A stretch of DNA of 64,000 bases from Sinobaca qinghaiensis (GTDB lineage Bacteria > Bacillota > Bacilli > Bacillales > Marinococcaceae). Made by a program: the position numbers and the translations under genes. Under the pieces are notes generated by a model. That model had not been told where the DNA came from and searched no databases. It was given only the letters and a program-made list of their open reading frames with translations. The stretch is taken from assembly GCF_003610495.1 (NCBI RefSeq), contig NZ_RAPK01000008.1, forward strand, positions 171,296 to 235,295, written 5' to 3'. Positions within the stretch are counted from its first letter, which is position 1; every line of letters starts with the position of its first letter. This document shows positions 43,846 through 50,993 of the stretch, piece by piece.

Positions 43846-44194
43846 CTTAATCCCCCCTGCGAATAGATAAAAACTCCGGCCGGCCAATGGTTTCTTGGAA
43901 AAGCACGGGATACTTCCGTCCTCTGCTTCACAGCATAAGGATAATATATAAAAACGTTCAGGCAGTGGAAAACGTTCCATACCTGTCTATAACATTCATC
44001 TGCTTTGTACCCTGTTTAACAAAAATGCCAGGGTTTTAAACGTTCTGTATTAGGTTCGGTCGATGAGAAAAACAGCACCGTCATTTGTTTTAGTATCCTT
44101 ATTCGGAAAAAAGCTGATAGAATAATAAACAGAAAACAGCCTGCACCTTCTTTAGAGACTAATTCTAACACATATGGAAAGGAGAATTAAAAGA
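43846..44194. promoter_or_regulatory. Divergent control region between moaA and moaB
   Basis: A 349-bp region serving two divergent molybdopterin operons. It contains three copies of AAACGTTC: two in direct repeat 18 bases apart (near 43952 and 43970) and one near 44038. It also holds an imperfect ACGG/CCGT hairpin close to the moaA start. I do not see a Moco-riboswitch pattern that I recognise, nor a promoter I would defend. The AAACGTTC boxes are candidates for a regulator site. Confidence 0.35.
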
Positions 44195-44686
44195 ATGCAT
44201 CACGAAAACGACGCACATTCTCTAAGGGCAGCCGTTCTGACGATGTCCGATACTAGAGGAAAAGCAGAAGATAAAAGCGGAAAACTAATTCATTCTTTTC
44301 TCGAGGACGCCGGCTTTCACGTTCAGGCCTACAGCATCATAAAAGACGACCGCCGGGTTATCGAACAGCAGATCAGCAAATGGGTAGAGGATCCAATGAT
44401 TCAGGCTGTTATTATGAACGGCGGAACCGGTGTTTCCCCAAAAGACGTCACATATGAAGCCGTTGCTTCTCTCCTGGATAAGGAACTGCACGGATACGGA
44501 GAGCTGTTTCGGATGCTCAGCTATGAAGAAATTGGCGCTAAGGCCCTGTTCAGCCGGGCTATTGGCGGAAGTATCGGCAGCACGGCGGTATTTGCCCTGC
44601 CGGGTTCAAGCAATGCCGTCCAGCTTGGAATGGAAAAGCTCATTATTCCTTCTCTTCCCCATTTAATCGGAGAGTTAACCAAATGA
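44195..44686 (+). CDS. moaB: Molybdopterin adenylyltransferase MoaB/MogA family
   Basis: A 163-residue protein that adenylates molybdopterin before MoeA inserts molybdenum. Motifs are AAVLTMSDTRGKAEDKSGKLI, VIMNGGTGVSPKDVTYEAV and LFSRAIGGSIGSTAVFALPGSSNAVQLGMEKLIIPSLPHLIGEL. The ATG at 44195 is taken because AAAGGAG lies upstream; an ATG seven codons earlier would include the ribosome binding site in the protein. It leads the operon moaB-mobA-moaC and overlaps mobA by four bases. Confidence 0.92.
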   Translation: MHHENDAHSLRAAVLTMSDTRGKAEDKSGKLIHSFLEDAGFHVQAYSIIKDDRRVIEQQISKWVEDPMIQAVIMNGGTGVSPKDVTYEAVASLLDKELHGYGELFRMLSYEEIGAKALFSRAIGGSIGSTAVFALPGSSNAVQLGMEKLIIPSLPHLIGELTK

Positions 44687-45258
44687 GCATTACCGCAGCA
44701 GGAGCTGTGTTGGCAGGAGGCCGATCCTCCCGGTACGGCCGGGCGAAAATGTTTGAGATTTATAACGGAAAGCCTTTATATCAGTACAGTCTGGATGCTT
44801 TTGAAGGAGCTGGTATTGAAAAAAGATATATTATTACAAATGAACAGCTCGCCGGACGTTTCGACAGCAGTCAGGCTTCCATTATTATAGAAACAGAGCC
44901 GTTCTCGGGACCGCTGGCAGCACTAAAAGAGGCACTCTGCCTTGTAGAGCCGGACAGCTGGCTGTTTCTTTTAGCTGCCGACGTTCCGTTCGTCACTGCA
45001 GAATTCGTTGCTGCCCTGCTGGAAAAAGCAGAGGCTTCTCCAGATAAACAGGCGGTTATCCCCCTCTCTGCAGGCCGGTTTCAGCCGCTGCACGGGCTGT
45101 ATCACTCTTCCTGCCTGACCGCTGCTGAAAAGGCCGGTTCGGAGAACAGCAGCATGAAAACCCTGCTTGATGAAATCAACGTGCTGTATGTGGAATTTCC
45201 CGATACGCAGAAAGATTTTATTAACATCAATCGGCCGGAAGATTGGAAACACTCGTAA
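44683..45258 (+). CDS. mobA: Molybdenum cofactor guanylyltransferase MobA
   Basis: A 191-residue nucleotidyltransferase that joins GMP from GTP to the cofactor, giving the dinucleotide form used by FdhF-type enzymes. The binding loop is AVLAGGRSSRYGRAK, slightly unlike the usual RMGxDK, and is followed by LLAADVPFVTAEFV and VIPLSAGRFQPLHGLYHSSCL. The last region, FININRPEDW, is typical. It overlaps moaB as ATGA, so the two are coupled. Confidence 0.9.
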   Translation: MSITAAGAVLAGGRSSRYGRAKMFEIYNGKPLYQYSLDAFEGAGIEKRYIITNEQLAGRFDSSQASIIIETEPFSGPLAALKEALCLVEPDSWLFLLAADVPFVTAEFVAALLEKAEASPDKQAVIPLSAGRFQPLHGLYHSSCLTAAEKAGSENSSMKTLLDEINVLYVEFPDTQKDFININRPEDWKHS

Positions 45259-45294
45259 GCAACAAAACAAGAATGCATAAAAGGAGCAAAAACA

Positions 45295-45777
45295 ATGGAT
45301 GAATTTACACATTATAATGAATCCGGCCGCGCCCGTATGGTGGATATTTCCGAAAAAACGGAAACGAGCCGGTCCGCCACAGCCCAAAGCATCGTTCACT
45401 TAAGCGACGAACTGTATGAGGCGATTGAAAAGCAACAGCTGAAAAAAGGCGATCCTCTTCAAACCGCCCAACTCGCCGGTATTATGGGAGCAAAGAAAAC
45501 GTCCGACATTATTCCTATGTGCCATCCTATTGCCCTCCAGGGAACAGATCTGGAATTTGCTTACCAGCAGGCAGAAGAAGGATGGGAGCTGCACATTCGG
45601 GCTACGGTGAAATGTAAAGGCAATACAGGAGTGGAAATGGAAGCCCTCACCGCTGCAACTACAGCTGCGCTGACTTTTTACGACATGTGCAAAGCAGTCG
45701 ATAAAGGCATGATCATCAAAGAAACGAAGCTTCTCCGGAAAACCGGCGGCAAAAGCGGAGATTACCAGGCTCGCTGA
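45295..45777 (+). CDS. moaC: Cyclic pyranopterin monophosphate synthase MoaC
   Basis: A 160-residue enzyme acting after MoaA. Family motifs are complete: [84 protein letters not shown] and [12 protein letters not shown]. The start has AAAAGGAGC upstream and lies 36 bases after mobA. With moaA in the divergent operon the first pathway step is complete. Confidence 0.95.
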   Translation: MDEFTHYNESGRARMVDISEKTETSRSATAQSIVHLSDELYEAIEKQQLKKGDPLQTAQLAGIMGAKKTSDIIPMCHPIALQGTDLEFAYQQAEEGWELHIRATVKCKGNTGVEMEALTAATTAALTFYDMCKAVDKGMIIKETKLLRKTGGKSGDYQAR

Positions 45778-45789
45778 AATGCATCAATA

Positions 45790-45822
45790 CAAAAAGAGAA
45801 GCCGCACAGGGCTTCTCTTAAC
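45790..45822 (-). terminator. Terminator after the TolB-like gene
   Basis: On the minus strand, AGAGAAGCC / GGCTTCTCT is followed by TTTTTGTATT. On the plus strand it has no T run. Confidence 0.8.
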
Positions 45823-45849
45823 CATTTATTTTGGGTATTTATATAAAAT

Positions 45850-45890
45850 AAGAAGCTGTCAGGAAGCTTTACGCAGCTTCTTTTTGCTGT
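45850..45890 (+). terminator. Terminator after moaC, overlapping the 3' end of the converging gene
   Basis: Stem AGAAGCTG / CAGCTTCT followed by TTTTT. It lies within the last codons of the TolB-like gene on the other strand. Confidence 0.65.
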
Positions 45891-47175
45891 GAGTCTTTTT
45901 CCAAATGAACGCAGCAGCAAACCCAGCTGCTGTGCAAATGAACATTCCGATGCTGAACGCCACAGGCGCTATCATAATCCACGGACTGGAATTCACTATA
46001 AAGAAAGCTGCAGCTGCGCTCAGACCGGAGATAACCGTTCCTATGACTGGAGGCAGGTATACATTCCCCCCTCCCAGGCCGGTGAACACTACGGCGCTTA
46101 CAATTAAAATCAGATAAAGCGCTCCGAACACATAAGGATCAAGCATAGCATGCAGCAGCTGCGCCGGATGAAAAGATGTTCCTTCAATACCGGAAGTGTT
46201 CATTGGGATTTCATGTGCTTCTGTAGTCTGCAGGTTCATGCTTTTCAATTCAAAAACCGGCGGGTCCTGCGGCCAGTTCTGCTGCTCCATGTAAGCAATA
46301 TAATCAGAGTTATGAAAGAACACCGGAGAATCGACATTCATCGAGCCTTCGGTAAGGCGTTCGCTTTCTCCATTTTCAATAGTAAGAACAAATAGTTCAT
46401 ACTGATACATATCTCCATCTGCCAGATCGGACGCTGTCGTATAGGCGAATTCTTGGCCATTTGGAGAAAGCGCCGGTGAATATACGCCTGAAGGCAGCCT
46501 GTTTACAAGCTGATTATATGAGTCGGAGCCATCGAGTGAATAGGTCTTCACTACTTCGCCTTCATCCCCGGTAGTACTGTAAAAAAGCGTCGATCCATCT
46601 TCTGCAATCGAAAGCGCGCTCATCACATAACTGTCTTCTTCCGTAAGCTTTACCGGTTCCCCTCCGCTGCTGTCCATTTCGTATACATCAAAGCCGCCCG
46701 CAGCTTCCATATCTTCAGCAAACCAATCATCCGCTTCAATACCGATGAAGTATACTTTTTCATTATCCGGTGAGAAAACAGCATCTCTTATATGTAGGTT
46801 TTCCGAAGTTAACTCGGCTGTCTCCAGGGTAAGCAGATTGATTTTGTTTAAATAGCTTATTCCTTCCGGGCTGTCGGATAAATAAAGAAGTTCCGTTCCT
46901 GCTTCATTAAACGAAGGCTGGTGCTGATCCTCTCCTGTATCATTTGGGATAGGCTCCGGCGTTCCGCCTGTTACGGGAAGCGTATAAATCGAACGTTCCC
47001 CCTGCTGAAAATAAGAAAAAGCAAACAGCTCATCATCTTTCGATAAATCAAGGTCATTGTTCACGCCGCTGTGATAATCATAAGGATCGTTATCCCAGAG
47101 GAAAAATACGAAAAGCAGGCAGAGAAGAAGAACGGCGCTTCCTGCCATTGCAGCAAAACTCCATTTTCTTTTCAT
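45859..47175 (-). CDS. TolB-like beta-propeller membrane protein
   Basis: A 438-residue protein of unknown role. An N-terminal helix (about 8-27) anchors it. Residues about 35-335 form an acidic extracytoplasmic propeller with repeated blades such as DDELFAFSYFQQGERSIYTLP, NEAGTELLYLSDSPEG, SPDNEKVYFIGIE and SPNGQEFAYTTASD. Then come three to four membrane helices and a basic tail (KKTHSKKKLRKAS). Similar propeller proteins bind partner proteins. It overlaps the MOSC gene by four bases (ATGA), so both are made together. Confidence 0.75.
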   Translation of the reverse strand: MKRKWSFAAMAGSAVLLLCLLFVFFLWDNDPYDYHSGVNNDLDLSKDDELFAFSYFQQGERSIYTLPVTGGTPEPIPNDTGEDQHQPSFNEAGTELLYLSDSPEGISYLNKINLLTLETAELTSENLHIRDAVFSPDNEKVYFIGIEADDWFAEDMEAAGGFDVYEMDSSGGEPVKLTEEDSYVMSALSIAEDGSTLFYSTTGDEGEVVKTYSLDGSDSYNQLVNRLPSGVYSPALSPNGQEFAYTTASDLADGDMYQYELFVLTIENGESERLTEGSMNVDSPVFFHNSDYIAYMEQQNWPQDPPVFELKSMNLQTTEAHEIPMNTSGIEGTSFHPAQLLHAMLDPYVFGALYLILIVSAVVFTGLGGGNVYLPPVIGTVISGLSAAAAFFIVNSSPWIMIAPVAFSIGMFICTAAGFAAAFIWKKTHSKKKLRKAS

Positions 47176-47840
47176 CTGTCATCTCCTGCCGTTTCTGCAA
47201 TTCCATACTTTTTCCGCAGGGTTTTTTTCCAGCTTTCTGCAAGTACTGGACTATGAAGAAGAGCAAAAATGGGTTCATGATCGTTGATAGGCTGATATGT
47301 CAGCATGTTAATTTCCGCAATGGAGACAGCCGGACCGCTCGTCTGTTTTATTAATTCATCTTCTGCAGAAACCATTCCTTCTTTCAGCACTCTGAAATAA
47401 TAACCGGAGAAACCATTTTCCCTTACAAATAAAGGAAGGCTCGGAATGCCGTGCTTTTCTGCGAGTTTATAGCATGGCTGTCTGGGCTGACTTACTTGTA
47501 TGAGAGATTCTCCCCATTCGTAAATGTCCCCAATGCAGACTTTTGTCTCCGGCATACCGCGCAGCAGCAGATTCTCTCCAAAGGCTCCTTCGGTCACATT
47601 CATGTCATGATGGTCTTTCCAATGTTTATAGTGCTCCACCGGATAGGCACATACTGCCTTATCGGGACCACCATGATTTTTAAGATCAGCCTGCTCATCT
47701 CCTGACAGGCCGTTAAAAGACAAGAAGACCGCTTTCCAGCCAACGCTTTGTTTATTTATTCCTGAGATAATCTGCTTATCTTTTTTTAAGGAAATATTCT
47801 CCGGCACGCCCACATTCAACGATACAATACTTGATTCCAC
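47172..47840 (-). CDS. MOSC domain protein (YiiM-like)
   Basis: A 222-residue protein with a MOSC domain (about 25-165) and a C-terminal helical extension. Family features are GLSGDEQADLKNHGGPDKAVCAYPVEHYKHW, GAFGENLLL and the cysteine in VSQPRQPCYKLAEKHG, where MOSC proteins bind the molybdenum cofactor or sulfur. YiiM-type members are cofactor enzymes reducing N-hydroxylated compounds; that activity is not provable here. The GTG at 47840 is chosen for GGAGGAG at proper spacing. Placement beside the moa/mob genes fits cofactor use. Confidence 0.85.
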   Translation of the reverse strand: MESSIVSLNVGVPENISLKKDKQIISGINKQSVGWKAVFLSFNGLSGDEQADLKNHGGPDKAVCAYPVEHYKHWKDHHDMNVTEGAFGENLLLRGMPETKVCIGDIYEWGESLIQVSQPRQPCYKLAEKHGIPSLPLFVRENGFSGYYFRVLKEGMVSAEDELIKQTSGPAVSIAEINMLTYQPINDHEPIFALLHSPVLAESWKKTLRKKYGIAETAGDDR

Positions 47841-47884
47841 AACCACTCTCCTCCTCCTGGTAATACATCCAAAACAATTCCGCT

Positions 47885-47922
47885 TAAAAAAAAGCCTGTC
47901 CGGAAAAAGATCCGGACAGCTT
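47885..47922 (-). terminator. Terminator after ppaC
   Basis: Stem AAGCTGTCCGGA / TCCGGACAGGCTT, followed by eight T on the minus strand. Confidence 0.93.
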
Positions 47923-47927
47923 AGATT

Positions 47928-48854
47928 TTATTTCAGCGCATCCGTCAGAACAGGAACAATCTGCTTTTTGCGCGAGACTACTCCCTCTAATACCGCTTTG
48001 TTGTTGGATAAAGTTACATTAAATGCTTTTTCTACTGCATCCGTTTTTTCTCCCACCGCTACTGCGATAGAATCACTGTTTAAAATATCGGTTACGACGA
48101 AAACAAACAGGTCAAGTCCATTATTCTGAACAGCCTCGTTCATAACTTTTTCAATTTCTGTCTGACGCTCCAGCACTTCGTTTGGATCGATAGCATTCAC
48201 CTGGGCTATCTGTACTTTTGCATTTCCCATCGAAAATTCTTTAGCGTCCAGGGAGATCAGCTCTTCTTCGGTCTTGCCGCTGATGTCCGCTCCTGCTTTG
48301 AGCATTTCCAGACCATAGCTGTCCGTATCAACGCCTGCTATGCCGGCGAGCTCTTCAGCAGCCGCTACGTCTTCATGCGTGCACGTTGGCGATTTGAAAA
48401 GAAGGGAATCAGAAATAATCGCAGACAGCATCAGGCCGGCTGTGCTTTTATCGATCTCTACGCCGTATTCTTTGTACATTTTGTTCAAAATAGTTGCGGT
48501 GCAGCCTACCGGCTCTGCGCGGTAGTAAAGCGGCTCAGACGTTTGGAAATTGGCAATCCGGTGGTGGTCAATTACTTCTTTGATGCTCACTTCAGCCAGA
48601 TCATCCACGCTTTGCTGCGCTTCATTATGGTCTACAAGGCTGACGCGGTCCGTTTCGTTGGAAACCGATTCTACCAGGCGCGGTGCTTCGATTTTGAAAT
48701 AGTCGAGGGCATACTGGGTTTCGCCGTTTATTTCACCCAATCTTACCGCTTCTGCCTCATCTCCTGTTTTGTTTTTTAAGGCAGCATGCGCGATAGCTGA
48801 ACATATCGTATCTGTATCGGGGCTCTTATGGCCGAATACTAGTAATTTACTCAT
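47928..48854 (-). CDS. ppaC: Manganese-dependent inorganic pyrophosphatase PpaC
   Basis: A 308-residue family II pyrophosphatase of the DHH group, which hydrolyses pyrophosphate with Mn2+ or Co2+. Metal-binding motifs are [24 protein letters not shown] and [10 protein letters not shown]. The C-terminal DHHA2 domain ends [11 protein letters not shown] with the conserved Arg-Lys-Lys. The ATG at 48854 has AAGGGAGAG upstream and matches known starts; the frame is open 18 codons further. It is monocistronic, with its own terminator. Confidence 0.95.
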   Translation of the reverse strand: MSKLLVFGHKSPDTDTICSAIAHAALKNKTGDEAEAVRLGEINGETQYALDYFKIEAPRLVESVSNETDRVSLVDHNEAQQSVDDLAEVSIKEVIDHHRIANFQTSEPLYYRAEPVGCTATILNKMYKEYGVEIDKSTAGLMLSAIISDSLLFKSPTCTHEDVAAAEELAGIAGVDTDSYGLEMLKAGADISGKTEEELISLDAKEFSMGNAKVQIAQVNAIDPNEVLERQTEIEKVMNEAVQNNGLDLFVFVVTDILNSDSIAVAVGEKTDAVEKAFNVTLSNNKAVLEGVVSRKKQIVPVLTDALK

Positions 48855-48962
48855 TTTATCTCTCCCTTGTATGTATTTTGGCTTTTTTTCACTCTTGTAT
48901 TTTATCATAAACCCTTTACGAATAATGCAGTCGTGATCAATTTTTATCCAGGGAATCTATTT

Positions 48963-49017
48963 TTGCTTTCCGCTCTTTTTTAGGCTATACTCGATAAATA
49001 ATTAATTACCTAAGTAA
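48963..49017 (+). promoter_or_regulatory. Promoter and candidate operator of the MarR-MFS pair
   Basis: The -10 box TATACT (48986-48991) lies 17 bases after a weak -35 box TTGCTT (48963-48968). The palindrome TTACCTAAGTAA (49006-49017), inside a longer A+T-rich symmetric stretch, lies just after the expected start of transcription. It is placed right for a MarR repressor. Confidence 0.55.
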
Positions 49018-49040
49018 CTAATCGGAAAGAAGGGATTATT

Positions 49041-49463
49041 ATTACGCTTGACCGTGATATTTTTACACTGATGCACCAAAAGGTACGCCTCTCCATGAAA
49101 TCCATCAACTACGAGCTTCAGGAACATGCCCTGTTCAGCTCGCAGTGGAGCCTTCTTTACTGCCTGAAGAAAAATGGAAGCATGACGCAGAAAGAAATGG
49201 CAGAATACCTGCATGTAGAATCCCCGACTATTACCCGCACGCTTCTGAAGCTCGAAGAGAGCGGTTATATAAAGCGTCAATCCGGCATCGATAAGCGCGA
49301 ACGCGTCGTCAGTCTGACCGAAAAAGCATTGGCATGTTTTCCGGCGGTGGACGAAAGCGTAAGGCGCCACGAAAGAAACATGCTCTGCCGGCTGTCGCCC
49401 GGTGAAAAACAGCAGCTTGCCCGGCTGTTGGAAAAAATAGATTACTCGGAAGAAAGAAGGTAG
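49041..49463 (+). CDS. MarR-family regulator, probable AUU start
   Basis: A 140-residue winged-helix regulator if started at ATT 49041; 130 residues from the first ATG at 49071. Codons from 49041 read I/M-TLDRDIFTLMHQKVRLSMKSINYELQEHALFSSQWSLLYCL, a natural MarR first helix, and GAAGGG lies six bases before that ATT. The ATG at 49071 has no ribosome binding site. The HTH is MTQKEMAEYLHVESPTITRTLLKLEESGYIKRQ, with the wing DKRERVVSLT. It precedes an MFS exporter by five bases and probably represses the pair. Confidence 0.85.
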   Translation: MTLDRDIFTLMHQKVRLSMKSINYELQEHALFSSQWSLLYCLKKNGSMTQKEMAEYLHVESPTITRTLLKLEESGYIKRQSGIDKRERVVSLTEKALACFPAVDESVRRHERNMLCRLSPGEKQQLARLLEKIDYSEERR

Positions 49464-49468
49464 CTCCT

Positions 49469-50656
49469 GTGTCACCAACCAATTCAGAAAAAATCTGGAC
49501 AAAGCCTTTCTGGATTGCCCTGATTAATAACTTTTTTGTATTTCTCGCCTTTTATGCGCTGCTGACGATTCTGCCTATTTTTGTTTTGCAGGAACTCGGC
49601 GGCACAGAGGGACAGGCAGGTCTGGCCACGACGATTTTTCTCATTTCCGCTATACTCACAAGAGCCTTTGCCGGCCGGATTATCGAAAGCTTCGGCAAGA
49701 AAAAAATGCTGATGGTGAGCGTTCTTTTATTCGCCCTCTCCATGCTCTTGTATTTATTCGCCCATGAGCTCGTATTTCTGCTGGCGCTTCGTTTCTTTCA
49801 CGGCATCTGGTTCAGCATTGCGACTACTGTACTGCTCGCAGCTGCGGCTGACCTTGTTCCCGCCTCCAGAAAAGGCGAAGGACTCGGCTATTTTATTATG
49901 TCTATGAACTTAGCAGTGGTGGCCGGTCCATTTATTGCACTGACTGCCGTTCGTTTTGTCTCATATACCGTTTTATTCGGCGGTCTGGCGGCCGTTTCAA
50001 TCCTGGGATTTGTGCTGACGTTTCTTATCAGGCTCCCGGCGGAGACCCCAACCCGGCAGCCGGTCTTTAAACAGCTTGCTCTAAGTGACCTTGTTGAAAA
50101 AAGAGCTTTCCCGCCATCCGCGATTGGGTTTTTAGCTGCTTTTTCCTATGCAGGCGTCATTTCTTTTATTTCGGTATACGCGGAATCCATTAACCTGTTT
50201 CATGCGGTTAATTTGTTCTTCGTCTGTTTTGCAGCGGTCATGCTGCTCTCCCGCCCATTTACAGGCCGGCTGTTTGACCGGGCAGGCCCGGCTTATGTTA
50301 TTATTCCGTCGCTGCTGGTGTTTTCTGCAGGTTTATTTCTGCTCAGCACCGTCACTACAGCGGCCGTGCTGCTTCTCGCCGGCGGATTAATCGGCCTGGG
50401 CTACGGTTCTATTCTGCCGAGCCTGCAGACGATGGCTATCCAGGCTTCCCCGCCGGAGCGGACGAGCCATGCCACCGCTACTTTTTTCATGCTGTTTGAT
50501 TCAGGAATTGCTGTCGGTTCCTTTGTGCTGGGAACGATTGCTTCGCTGATGACTTATTCTTATGTATATATTATCTGTGGAACGCTTGTGCTCGCCACAC
50601 TTGGGATCTACATGCTCGTCTATCGAAACCGGCTCCGCCTGCAGTCTGCCCACTAG
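49469..50656 (+). CDS. MFS transporter, drug-efflux-like
   Basis: A 395-residue carrier with 12 helices. It begins FWIALINNFFVFLAFYALLTILPIFV and shows the loop motif AGRIIESFGKKKMLM between helices 2 and 3, ALRFFHGIWFSIATT in helix 4, and ARPFTGRLFDRAGPAYVI-like text in the second half. The start is GTG, five bases after the MarR stop, with AGAAAGG upstream, so it is co-transcribed with the regulator. Export of a toxic compound sensed by the MarR protein is likely; the ligand is unknown. Confidence 0.88.
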   Translation: MSPTNSEKIWTKPFWIALINNFFVFLAFYALLTILPIFVLQELGGTEGQAGLATTIFLISAILTRAFAGRIIESFGKKKMLMVSVLLFALSMLLYLFAHELVFLLALRFFHGIWFSIATTVLLAAAADLVPASRKGEGLGYFIMSMNLAVVAGPFIALTAVRFVSYTVLFGGLAAVSILGFVLTFLIRLPAETPTRQPVFKQLALSDLVEKRAFPPSAIGFLAAFSYAGVISFISVYAESINLFHAVNLFFVCFAAVMLLSRPFTGRLFDRAGPAYVIIPSLLVFSAGLFLLSTVTTAAVLLLAGGLIGLGYGSILPSLQTMAIQASPPERTSHATATFFMLFDSGIAVGSFVLGTIASLMTYSYVYIICGTLVLATLGIYMLVYRNRLRLQSAH

Positions 50657-50738
50657 ACTCTTTTTTTGTCTGCCCTTATCAAAAGAGGCTTACTGCCGTA
50701 CAATAAGAAGAAGCATATTATAGAAAGCAGGAATAGAA

Positions 50739-50936
50739 ATGGCAAATGGACAGTATAGAAAAGATATATCTCCCGGTGTAGAGGTTGATATCGTGCTCAA
50801 GCAGGACCAGCGGACCGGAAAGACTACAAATGGCATTGTAAAAGACATTCTGACAAAATCACCCCAGCACCCTCATGGTATTAAAGTACGCCTTGAGGAT
50901 GGAAATGTCGGACGGGTCAAAAACATTATTCAATAA
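50739..50936 (+). CDS. ywbE: YwbE family protein (DUF2196)
   Basis: A 65-residue basic protein matching YwbE: GQYRKDISPGVEVDIVLKQDQRTGKTTNGIVKDILTKSPQHPHGIKVRLEDGNVGRVKNI. The whole length is a small beta-barrel type fold with no known function. The start has AGAAAGCAGG upstream. A SigA-like promoter, TTATCA-17-TACAAT, lies at 50676-50704. It stands alone before a strong terminator. Confidence 0.9.
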   Translation: MANGQYRKDISPGVEVDIVLKQDQRTGKTTNGIVKDILTKSPQHPHGIKVRLEDGNVGRVKNIIQ

Positions 50937-50943
50937 CTGAAGT

Positions 50944-50983
50944 AAAAAGGCCGTCTGCTGGAATAAGCAGACGGCCTTTTTTC
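50944..50983. terminator. Bidirectional terminator between ywbE and pbpC
   Basis: A 15-bp perfect stem, AAAAGGCCGTCTGCT / AGCAGACGGCCTTTT, with a six-base loop, shared by converging genes. Confidence 0.95.
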
Positions 50984-50993
50984 ATCGGATTAA

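Noticed and set aside
43846-44194. Possible Moco riboswitch upstream of moaA
   Set aside because: The region has some pairing potential, but I could not match the known consensus. An Rfam Moco scan would decide.
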